A stretch of DNA of 9,096 bases from an uncultured Chthonomonas sp. GTDB lineage: Bacteria; Armatimonadota; Chthonomonadetes; Chthonomonadales; CAJBBX01. Location: the NCBI GenBank assembly GCA_903886985.1, contig CAISOI010000939.1:1-9096 (forward strand), given 5' to 3'. Within the stretch, counting starts at the first letter, position 1. Every line of letters starts with the position of its first letter. The position numbers were made by a program, and so were the translations under genes. Under the pieces are notes generated by a model. That model did not search any database, was not told the origin of the DNA, and saw only the letters and a list, made by a program, of their open reading frames with translations. Positions 1 through 5,258 of this stretch are shown piece by piece.

Positions 1-1
1 G

Positions 2-43
2 GGAGGGAGTACCACCCCGTCAGACTGCGTCTGCCACCCCTCC
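2..43. repeat. GC-rich nested palindrome, possibly a REP-like intergenic repeat
   Basis: CAGAC (21-25) and GTCTG (29-33) can pair around a TGC loop, and outside them GGAGGG (2-7) is complementary to CCCTCC (38-43). The two flanking blocks (ACCACCCCGT and CCACCCCTCC) are near-copies of each other, as in many short palindromic intergenic repeats. Only one copy is in the window, so calling it a dispersed repeat is inference. It could instead be part of a terminator for a gene to the left. Confidence 0.4.
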
Positions 44-228
44 ACAGATGGGAATTAGGACCGACGGCACGATGTTTTGTGCTTATACTTAACTACTCGT
101 TTGGGGTTAAAGGATTCGGCAAGGTTATAGAAAGTTTTTTTGAAAATTATTTTTGGAAGGACGGTGTAGGGAGCGAAAGTAAGTGGATTCTAGAAGCAAA
201 AGGCAGATTTCTCCACTCCGCGATCAAG
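44..228. other. Intergenic stretch, no gene seen
   Basis: AT-rich runs (poly-T at 134-140 and around 149-155) lie between the palindrome at the window edge and the end of Rhs fragment D. No ORF with a ribosome binding site or recognisable protein is visible on either strand. A minus-strand open frame (147-386) overlaps Rhs fragment D in another frame and has no Rhs character, so it is treated as a shadow. Confidence 0.5.
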
Positions 229-582
229 TTATGATACTTGCCCAGCCTTCGGTCGAAATGACGGTTCAGGGGGTGTTGAGTCCTTCGTGAGTGTGGATGG
301 ATTGTTTCCATAAAGTCCTGTGAGGACAATGTCGGAATCCTGTCGATCAAGATGGAACTGCTCTCTAAGGGATCCACCACCACCATAGGTTCCTACCATG
401 CGGTTCAGGTTCTTGCCACGAACTGCAAGGTGTCCTGCGGCTCCGACGTTGGTTAAGTGTTCCATTTGCAGTGTTTGACCATTGGCATCATACGTAAACG
501 TGGAGTGAGTCAGGTCTGTGTTGTCCTGCCGTGAGACGTTGCCTCTAGCGTCGCACGTCCAGATCGTTAAGCCGCTTTCCAC
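229..582 (-). pseudogene. Rhs/YD-repeat fragment D (remnant)
   Basis: The frame starts at a GTG (582), but it is open further upstream and no ribosome binding site is evident, so this is a remnant and not a working gene. It encodes one YD-repeat-like stretch (DARGNVSRQDN, then TFTYDANGQ), followed by a block (GAAGHLAVRGKNL to HLDRQ to LTGLYG) nearly identical to the Rhs C-terminal fragment at 1275-2438. The match covers 309-446 against 2123-2260, equal in length and without gaps. After LTGLYG the similarity stops and the frame runs about 25 non-Rhs codons to a stop. The RDPIGF core end and any toxin domain are missing. It lies directly downstream of the ankyrin gene and forms the last piece of the Rhs array. 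Confidence 0.75.
309..446. repeat. Rhs core direct repeat, copy 1 of 2
   Basis: This 138-bp block matches 2123-2260 in the same orientation with scattered substitutions, mostly at third codon positions, and no gaps. It encodes GAAGHLAVRGKNL through LTGLYG on the minus strand. Recombination between the copies would delete the toxin C-terminus and the ankyrin gene. Confidence 0.8.
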
Positions 583-631
583 CGCAATGGTCGAGATTAT
601 CGTTTTATGCTCCGACGGTCCACTGCTACCA

Positions 632-1273
632 TTATTGCAAGATTCTTACGAATTCCAATTTGCCAGCCTTTTGAGCATAATCTAATGGCGTTTCTCCGTG
701 AGAGTCCTTAAGATGCCGATTGGCACCATGAATTAAAGCCAAATTGCAGATGTCGGGCCAATTGACCATTATTGTCCAGATAAGCACATTCTGATCGGCA
801 TTGTCACATGCATCTAAGTATGCTCCTCGTAAAATGAGCAGGCTAGCACAATCTTTTTGTTGCTCCCGTACTGCGTAGATTAGGGCTGAAGCGTTGTCGC
901 CGTCAACCGCATTAATGTCTGCGCCAAAGTCCAAAAGTAAGGCTGTAATTTGGGTATTGCCTGCTTGGCAGGCTCCCATTAAACAGGTACCCATAAGCAC
1001 CTCATTCCCTTCAGGTTTTTTGCGCCACAAGTCTCCCATGGAGTGCCAAAATGAACGTGGCTTATGCCATCGAGAATTGGGATTCGCCCCCATAGTTAGT
1101 AACCGATTTACGTTTTGATAATCGGACAGCTCAACAGCCTGGATCAAACGCTCGTTTAGTTGCTCCGAATGCCATCGCAATGCGCCTTCGTATCCCCATA
1201 GCACACAAATGGCTAGCGAAAAAGATAATAATAACAAAGCTCTTCGCTTTCGTAATATGAGCTTCATTCTCAT
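632..1273 (-). CDS. Membrane-anchored ankyrin-repeat protein, probable immunity protein of the Rhs toxin
   Basis: The predicted protein has 213 residues from the ATG at 1273 (211 from the ATG at 1267). A basic N-terminus (RMKLILRKRR) precedes one hydrophobic helix (about 11-27), suggesting a signal anchor with the rest outside the cytoplasm. Ankyrin-like repeats follow at roughly 41-66, 97-121, 128-152, 163-187 and 193-213, with typical LLL-x-x-GADIN, HGAN and GETPLDYA elements. The frame is open for 71 codons upstream, but that part only overlaps the Rhs gene. The chosen start lies 1 bp past the Rhs stop (TAG at 1275-1277) with a weak GGA upstream, implying translational coupling. Ankyrin proteins are a known class of immunity protein beside polymorphic toxins, so neutralising the preceding toxin is the best inferred role. 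No target contact can be read from sequence. Confidence 0.75.
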   Translation of the reverse strand: MRMKLILRKRRALLLLSFSLAICVLWGYEGALRWHSEQLNERLIQAVELSDYQNVNRLLTMGANPNSRWHKPRSFWHSMGDLWRKKPEGNEVLMGTCLMGACQAGNTQITALLLDFGADINAVDGDNASALIYAVREQQKDCASLLILRGAYLDACDNADQNVLIWTIMVNWPDICNLALIHGANRHLKDSHGETPLDYAQKAGKLEFVRILQ

Positions 1274-1274
1274 T

Positions 1275-2438
1275 CTAATCCGTAATCTTACAGCATTCGT
1301 CTGACTTGGGGTACGTAGGTACGTCCTTTGTATGGCCACCATACCGAAAATAGCCATCACATTTTGGAAGCACCTTTGAAATACAATTGAATACTTCGCA
1401 GCGATCATACCAAGACATATTGTCGTTGCGAATTCCAGGCTCGTGAGACAAATTGCATATGTGCAACATCTCATGCAAAAGTACACATTCTATTGGTTTA
1501 CATTTTCCCTTTGGAGTTCCTCGACTTGGTAAGGCTGGGGCACGAATATTAATCAGATCTGAACCAACCCCAGTTTTAGCGCAATCGTTTGAGCCCACGT
1601 CGCTACAAGAACCACCAAACTTTCCTATACACCGAATAGATATTGGCTTTAATTTTCCCGCGCAAAAGTCTTGAAGGCACGTTGGCGGTTTGTACCGATT
1701 TGCTGCTTTTTCATTTTCTCCAATACATTGATCTGCGTTTGTAAGTCCCTGAACATTCTTGCAGATTACAGAAACCGCATCCAAAATGTATTTCGAATCA
1801 CGTATGCCTTTGTTGTCCGATCCAGAGCAAAATACTGTAACTAACGGAAGCAAACCCATCGGATCCGCCCCGACCGTTGGCGAATTCCCAACATACCCCC
1901 AAAGATTCCAATCTCCCCCAGCAAACCCAATGGGGTCTCTGCTTGCCCACCTGCCCAGCGAGTTCTCCAACCACCGATTCCTCACATAATCCATCCCCAG
2001 ATCAAAGTCATGCCAGTACCCCTGACCACCAACGTAGGCGTAATTGACACCGGCGAACTGGGCACTGTAGAGCTCTCCAAAAGCGTTAAACTTATTACGA
2101 AGGTCAGTGGCAGGCATGCCGCCATAAAGTCCTGTAACCGCAATCACCGATTCCTGCCGGTCGAGATGGAACTGCTCTCTAAGTGATCCGCCTCCTCCGT
2201 AGGTTCCAACCATTCGGCTTAAGTTCTTGCCACGAACAGCAAGGTGTCCTGCAGCTCCACCGCTACCCACCACAAACATAAGGTCCGGCAGTCCATCGCC
2301 ATCCCAGACAAACTGCTCAGTACCGGATGGAGTAACATTCTTCACCCGCATGTTGTCATGGCGGTATTGGTTGGTATGTACTTGACCGGCTGGAAGAGTT
2401 GCTTTAGTCATTCTGTTTACAGGGGCCCATGCGGGCAT
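1275..2438 (-). CDS. Rhs C-terminal fragment carrying a putative zinc metallopeptidase toxin domain
   Basis: This is an N-terminally truncated Rhs protein of 387 codons from the first ATG. Residues 1-50 hold a YD-like repeat (NRMTKATLPAGQ), and 60-150 the pre-core region (LREQFHLDRQ, FNAFGEL). Residues 152-195 are the Rhs core end (LGRWASRDPIGFAGG, GYVGNSP, ADPMG), the usual boundary after which toxin domains vary. The remaining ~190 residues hold 16 cysteines and the motif HEMLHICNLSHE (322-333), which fits HExxHxxxxxH with Asn where metzincins usually have Gly, and Glu after the third His as in astacins. Met341 (NMSWY) could form a Met-turn. These points suggest a secreted, disulfide-rich peptidase. 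A whole Rhs protein is normally over 1,000 residues, and the ATG at 2438 lies in a recombination junction, so the fragment may not be expressed alone. The family of the C-terminal domain is not recognised. Confidence 0.72.
   Translation of the reverse strand: MPAWAPVNRMTKATLPAGQVHTNQYRHDNMRVKNVTPSGTEQFVWDGDGLPDLMFVVGSGGAAGHLAVRGKNLSRMVGTYGGGGSLREQFHLDRQESVIAVTGLYGGMPATDLRNKFNAFGELYSAQFAGVNYAYVGGQGYWHDFDLGMDYVRNRWLENSLGRWASRDPIGFAGGDWNLWGYVGNSPTVGADPMGLLPLVTVFCSGSDNKGIRDSKYILDAVSVICKNVQGLTNADQCIGENEKAANRYKPPTCLQDFCAGKLKPISIRCIGKFGGSCSDVGSNDCAKTGVGSDLINIRAPALPSRGTPKGKCKPIECVLLHEMLHICNLSHEPGIRNDNMSWYDRCEVFNCISKVLPKCDGYFRYGGHTKDVPTYPKSDECCKITD
2123..2260. repeat. Rhs core direct repeat, copy 2 of 2
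   Basis: Partner of 309-446 (same orientation, 138 bp, no gaps), inside the Rhs C-terminal fragment. It codes on the minus strand for GAAGHLAVRGKNL through LTGLYG. Confidence 0.8.
2371..2430. repeat. Rhs YD-repeat segment, copy C
   Basis: Matches 3171-3230 base for base except for scattered substitutions, and more weakly 5091-5149. On the minus strand it encodes (TW)-x-x-x-NRMTKATLPAGQVHTNQ. Here it runs on into the remainder of the Rhs protein, whereas copies A and B break off after HTNQ. Similarity stops just above 2430, where the tail of the 231-residue gene is joined. Confidence 0.85.
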
Positions 2439-3112
2439 GGTGGGACAGTCTGACTGTGGGACTTAGAAGATCCTTTGGTTCCAGTCTTGGTTTTCGCTTG
2501 ATGAAAGCTCCTCCTACCATAAGTGGTGGCGAAATAATCAAATTCTTCGAGGTATTTATACGGAGGTCCTGAGTATCCTCCAAATCCCGGCGCTACAGAG
2601 ATATTTCCGTCATCGGTGATGAGGAGAGGCCAAGTACCAGGTGCTGCACCCATTGGCGGTGCTAAAAAGGAACCAAAGCGGGACCCTGGCCTGACATTTT
2701 CTGACGGTACGGCAAAGACATATCGGTTGATGAAAAAGTAGAGTGCCCATGTATCCTGGCCAATAAATGACTTTTTATCGTTTCCCACCGCTTCAATCTG
2801 AGTTCGGAGCGAAGCAGTAGGTAGTGTATTCAGTTTCTTAAGTAAGACTTCAAGTCTGTACCGATCACGTTCGTGGTCAGCAGAACGGGGTACAAATCCA
2901 TTCCAGCCATCAAATTTCCGAAGGAAGGGAATTATTTTGGTAGTCTGTCGCTTCTCATCCCAACAGTTGGGAACTCCCACGCATGGTGTGCAGCGAACCG
3001 TCGGAATCGTTCCGCTCGTGTCAGCTTCAACTCTCTGTATTTTGGACAGTTCAAAACCGACACAGTAGAGTAATCCGTAAATTGTGGCTGCCGCAACAGG
3101 TGCAATCTTCAT
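2417..3112 (-). CDS. Uncharacterised membrane or exported protein, 3' end fused to Rhs sequence
   Basis: I do not recognise this family. The ATG at 3112 is chosen because AGGA lies 9 bp upstream and the N-terminus becomes a hydrophobic segment (IAPVAAATIYGLLYCVGF), a signal sequence or anchor. The frame is open further upstream through Rhs fragment A, so an in-frame Rhs fusion starting before 3211 is possible. The 231-residue product has a cysteine cluster (CTPCVGVPNC, about 41-50), a charged middle (HERDRYRLEVLLKKL), a hydrophobic patch (WALYFFINRYVFAVP) and a Gly/Pro-rich aromatic part (PGFGGYSGPPYKYLEEFDY). The last residues (PPCPHGPL) and the stop come from Rhs copy C read out of frame, so the native C-terminus has probably been replaced. 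Its place after an Rhs fragment suggests a cassette gene (immunity or toxin remnant), but no function can be assigned. Confidence 0.55.
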   Translation of the reverse strand: MKIAPVAAATIYGLLYCVGFELSKIQRVEADTSGTIPTVRCTPCVGVPNCWDEKRQTTKIIPFLRKFDGWNGFVPRSADHERDRYRLEVLLKKLNTLPTASLRTQIEAVGNDKKSFIGQDTWALYFFINRYVFAVPSENVRPGSRFGSFLAPPMGAAPGTWPLLITDDGNISVAPGFGGYSGPPYKYLEEFDYFATTYGRRSFHQAKTKTGTKGSSKSHSQTVPPCPHGPL

Positions 3113-3166
3113 TTGCTCATTTCCTACAGAATGTAATAGTTTAAGGTAGTCAAACTCTTGTACGTG

Positions 3167-3298
3167 TTGATTGGTATGTACTTGACCGGCAGGAAGGGTA
3201 GCTTTGGTCATTCGGTTTGCCGTGTCCCATGTGTAGCTGGTTGGAGAGCCAGTTGGTCCTTGGATAACCGTGTTGTTTGCGCTGACACCAAAACGAAG
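3167..3298 (-). pseudogene. Rhs YD-repeat fragment A
   Basis: The open frame begins after a TGA (3299-3301) and encodes NNTVIQGPTGSPTSYTWD, then TANRMTKATLPAGQVHTNQ, a typical YD-repeat piece, before leaving Rhs similarity. It is in frame with the 231-residue gene through an 18-residue linker (HVQEFDYLKLLHSVGNEQ). No start codon or ribosome binding site precedes it. The stretch matches copy B (5085-5237) and copy C (2371-2430) closely at the DNA level. It is a core leftover that once joined an Rhs protein to a different C-terminus. Confidence 0.8.
3171..3230. repeat. Rhs YD-repeat segment, copy A
   Basis: Direct repeat of 2371-2430 and of the segment at about 5091-5149. Similarity between copies A and B continues upstream to about 3256 and 5174 (GPTGSPTSYTW / DPTGSPTSYTW). 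Confidence 0.85.
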
Positions 3299-3348
3299 TC
3301 AAGTAAAATTAATGAGGGCTACAAGTAATTAATACATTCAATCATACT

Positions 3349-3360
3349 TGTCCAAAATAA
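3349..3360 (+). repeat. IS left terminal inverted repeat
   Basis: TGTCCAAAATAA, the exact inverse complement of 4777-4788. The outer base assignment is inferred from where the match stops. Confidence 0.8.
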
Positions 3361-3421
3361 CTTTTTTGAACCGTGATTTTTGTGGTCATCCTGTGGTTGT
3401 GGCTGCGTGGGTTTGTGGTTC

Positions 3422-3451
3422 TTGACTCAAATGCAGTATAGAGGCTACCTT
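3422..3451 (+). promoter_or_regulatory. Possible transposase promoter
   Basis: TTGACT (3422-3427) is a good -35 hexamer, and 18 bp later TACCTT (3446-3451) is a poor -10. If used, transcription would begin near 3458, inside the stem-loop described at 3439-3493. The element's own mRNA would then lack the left arm that hides the ribosome binding site. The weak -10 makes this tentative. Confidence 0.3.
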
Positions 3452-3493
3452 TTGTTCGTTACTCGACTAAAAGACAAACAAAAGGAGCCTCTA
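3439..3493 (+). promoter_or_regulatory. Stem-loop sequestering the transposase ribosome binding site
   Basis: TAGAGGCT (3439-3446) pairs with AGCCTCTA (3486-3493), and CCTTTTGTT (3448-3456) with AACAAAAGG (3477-3485). This is a 17-bp stem with one bulged A (3447) and a 20-nt loop. The Shine-Dalgarno AAGGAG (3482-3487) is entirely in the right arm and the ATG (3496) is 2 nt outside. Such hairpins block translation of read-through transcripts in other insertion sequences (IS10, IS50, IS200), which is the likely role here. Confidence 0.75.
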
Positions 3494-3495
3494 CA

Positions 3496-4662
3496 ATGAG
3501 TCATAATACCAGCCTCTTCGCCGAAATTCTCAAACTCATTCCTGCTAATGTGTTCAAGCGGATAGTTAAACTTCATGGCGGCGATCGTTATGCTAAAGGT
3601 TTCACATGCCACGACCAGCTGGTTTCCATGTTGTTTCTTCAATTCGCTCGCCTCAATAGTCTTCGAGAGATAAGTGACGGTCTCCGCGTAACTTGCGGCA
3701 AGCTAAATCATCTCGGAATGAAAAAAGCACCTTCAAAGAGTACTCTGTCGTATGCAAATGAACACAGGTCCTTTAAGATGTATGAAGATCTGTTTTATAC
3801 CATTCTGGAAAAGTGCATGTCTGAAACCAATGGTAAGAAGCAGAAATTTCGGTTCGAGAATAAGCTCTATAGTATGGATGCTACGGTGATAGACCTCTGT
3901 GCTTCAGCCTTTCCATGGGCGCACTTCAGGCAGACGAAAGGTGCAGTGAAACTACATACCATTCTGGATCATGATGGGTATTTGCCTGTATTCATGGACA
4001 TCACTGAGGGAAGCAGGCACGAAGTAAAAGTGGCGCACGAAATTGAATTTCCCAGCGGCTGCATTGTTACTATGGACCGTGGTTACTTTGATTACGAACT
4101 CTTTAATAAATGGGATGAACAAGGTGTTTTCTTCGTCACTCGGCTAAAGAGCAATACTCCGTATGAGGTGATCGAATCATACTCGGTCCCAGAAGGCAGC
4201 AATATCTCTTCGGATGAAGACATCTTGCTAACATCAAATACAGCAGCCAAAAAGTGTTCTATTAAGTTAAGACGTGTTTGTGTGCGAGATGCCGAACAAG
4301 ACCGTGAATATGTGCTTCTCACAAACAAGATGGACCTTGTTGGCAAAACGATAGCCGCTATCTATAAGGATCGATGGGAAATTGAACTGTTCTTCAAATG
4401 CCTAAAGCAGAACTTCCGAATTCGAACTTTCGTTGGTACAAACGCCAATGCTTTGAAGATACAGATTTGGACAGCACTCATTACGCTGCTTCTGACAAAG
4501 CTATTGCAGTTCCGTTCAAAAACACACTTACCTCTATGTCGCTTACTGGCAATCCTCAGGCTCAATCTATTCACTTACCGCTCATTAATGGAGTGGTTGA
4601 ACGATCCATTTACTATCCCGGAACAGCCGCCAGAGCCCGAACAACTCTCAATGGCAATTTAG
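3496..4662 (+). CDS. IS4-family transposase with N-terminal DUF4372-like region
   Basis: The 388-residue DDE transposase cuts and joins the ends of the surrounding element. An N-terminal region (about 1-75, with HDQLVSMLFLQFARLNSLREI) resembles DUF4372 of IS4-family enzymes. Catalytic residues are visible: D128 in MDATVIDL, D194 in MDRGYFDYELF and E297 in the Y-x2-R-x3-E-x6-K signature (Y290, R293, E297, K304 in YKDRWEIELFFKCLK). Length is normal and no frameshift or internal stop is seen, so it appears intact. The start is supported by AAGGAG 8 bp upstream, buried in a stem-loop. It is transcribed against the surrounding Rhs-region genes. Confidence 0.93.
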   Translation: MSHNTSLFAEILKLIPANVFKRIVKLHGGDRYAKGFTCHDQLVSMLFLQFARLNSLREISDGLRVTCGKLNHLGMKKAPSKSTLSYANEHRSFKMYEDLFYTILEKCMSETNGKKQKFRFENKLYSMDATVIDLCASAFPWAHFRQTKGAVKLHTILDHDGYLPVFMDITEGSRHEVKVAHEIEFPSGCIVTMDRGYFDYELFNKWDEQGVFFVTRLKSNTPYEVIESYSVPEGSNISSDEDILLTSNTAAKKCSIKLRRVCVRDAEQDREYVLLTNKMDLVGKTIAAIYKDRWEIELFFKCLKQNFRIRTFVGTNANALKIQIWTALITLLLTKLLQFRSKTHLPLCRLLAILRLNLFTYRSLMEWLNDPFTIPEQPPEPEQLSMAI

Positions 4663-4776
4663 ACAGCATAATTCTACGAAACAGATTTTGATAGCAGGAG
4701 GGGGTGGTATTCGGACAAGACAACAAACAGAGAGGCTCCGTGAGGAGTTCTGGAGGGTTAAACAGGTGTTACAGTT

Positions 4777-4788
4777 TTATTTTGGACA
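4777..4788 (-). repeat. IS right terminal inverted repeat
   Basis: TTATTTTGGACA, the inverse complement of 3349-3360. It also supplies the last codons and the TAA stop of the minus-strand 103-residue gene. Confidence 0.8.
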
Positions 4789-5088
4789 GCAGTGACTTGA
4801 CAGGTAGGCGTGAATTCGATCATAGTGGCGATAGTCTGTCGGACTCAATTTGAACAGAACGGTTTCTTTAGAAGTAATCAGGTCACGTTTCACGAACACT
4901 AAATCTTTATTTGCAGGGAGCCGACGCACCAAAATGGAGTGGTCATCGATCCAATCCCAAATCCTTTCGGAAAGTGTATAGCATTTTTGTAATTCTTGAT
5001 TAGACCGTGACATCAGAGCATGCAGTCGTGGTTGAAACGACATTATCAGATAGACACATAATCCATAAATTGTCACGTTAAGCCTCAT
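4777..5088 (-). CDS. Uncharacterised 103-residue protein truncated at its 3' end by the IS
   Basis: I do not recognise this family. The ATG at 5088 overlaps the TGA of Rhs fragment B (ATGA), so it would be translationally coupled to an upstream Rhs frame. The N-terminus (VTIYGLCVYLIMSF) is moderately hydrophobic and could be a short anchor. The rest is charged and helix-prone (NQELQKCYTLSERIWDWIDD, VFVKRDLITSKETVLFKL). The last residues (CCPK) and the stop come from the insertion sequence end. Joining the IS flanks directly restores a frame of nine further codons (SMIECINYL) and a TAG at 3319-3321, so the original protein was probably about 107 residues. By position it may be an immunity or cassette gene, but that is inference only. 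Confidence 0.5.
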   Translation of the reverse strand: MRLNVTIYGLCVYLIMSFQPRLHALMSRSNQELQKCYTLSERIWDWIDDHSILVRRLPANKDLVFVKRDLITSKETVLFKLSPTDYRHYDRIHAYLSSHCCPK

Positions 5089-5258
5089 TGATTAGTATGT
5101 CCTTTTCCGTGCGGTAAGGTGGCTTTGGTCATTCGGTTTGCTGGGTCCCACGTGTAGCTGGTTGGAGAGCCAGTAGGGTCTTGAACGACGGATGTGTTAC
5201 CGTTTACATCCTTTGTATAAGTCGTTATGCCATTCATCACGAATGTTACGGGTCCCGC
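5085..5258 (-). pseudogene. Rhs YD-repeat fragment B
   Basis: A frame opening just below a TAA near 5260 reads AGPVTFVMNGITTYTKD, then NGNTSVVQDPTGSPTSYTW and DPANRMTKATLPHGKGHTNQ, and stops at TGA (5085-5087). It is an Rhs repeat closely related to fragment A and to the start of fragment C. Its stop overlaps the ATG of the 103-residue gene. An ATG at 5237 could start it, but a 50-residue Rhs piece would have no known function. Its upstream edge overlaps the last codons of the 44-residue gene in another frame, marking a recombination junction. Confidence 0.8.
5091..5174. repeat. Rhs YD-repeat segment, copy B
   Basis: Direct repeat corresponding to 3171-3256 (copy A) and in part to 2371-2430 (copy C). 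The most conserved stretch encodes GSPTSYTW and NRMTKATLP. Copy B differs at the end (PHGKGHTNQ in place of PAGQVHTNQ). Confidence 0.8.

Larger units (their letters stand above)
3349..4788 (+). mobile_element. IS4-family insertion sequence, about 1,440 bp
   Basis: The ends carry a perfect 12-bp terminal inverted repeat: TGTCCAAAATAA at 3349-3360 and its complement TTATTTTGGACA at 4777-4788. With mismatches the pairing can be extended to about 24 bp. The element holds a single intact transposase gene with the IS4 catalytic signature, and its length fits that family. I see no target-site duplication: the flanks CAATCATACT and GCAGTGACTT do not match. The element sits at the 3' end of the minus-strand 103-residue gene, whose last codons and stop lie in the right terminal repeat. 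Missing duplication could mean later deletion or recombination beside the element. Confidence 0.85.

Noticed and set aside
147..386. 79-codon minus-strand open frame
   Set aside because: It overlaps Rhs fragment D in another frame, has no ribosome binding site or known motif, and the Rhs frame explains the sequence.
1273..1486. N-terminal extension of the ankyrin protein by 71 codons
   Set aside because: The upstream open frame overlaps the Rhs C-terminal domain. The ATG at 1273 or 1267 gives a normal signal anchor and a near-contiguous toxin/immunity arrangement.
3437..3442. TATAGA as -10 of the IS promoter with TTGACT as -35
   Set aside because: The spacing is only 9 bp, too short for a sigma-70-type promoter.
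4398..4691. 97-codon plus-strand frame inside the transposase 3' end
   Set aside because: It lies in another frame of the intact IS4 transposase, which carries all catalytic residues; IS4 elements do not use a second overlapping gene.
3339..4798. Target-site duplication for the IS
   Set aside because: Flanks were compared for 8 to 13 bp with several end positions. Only ACTTG occurs on both sides, at unequal distance from the ends, so no duplication is claimed.
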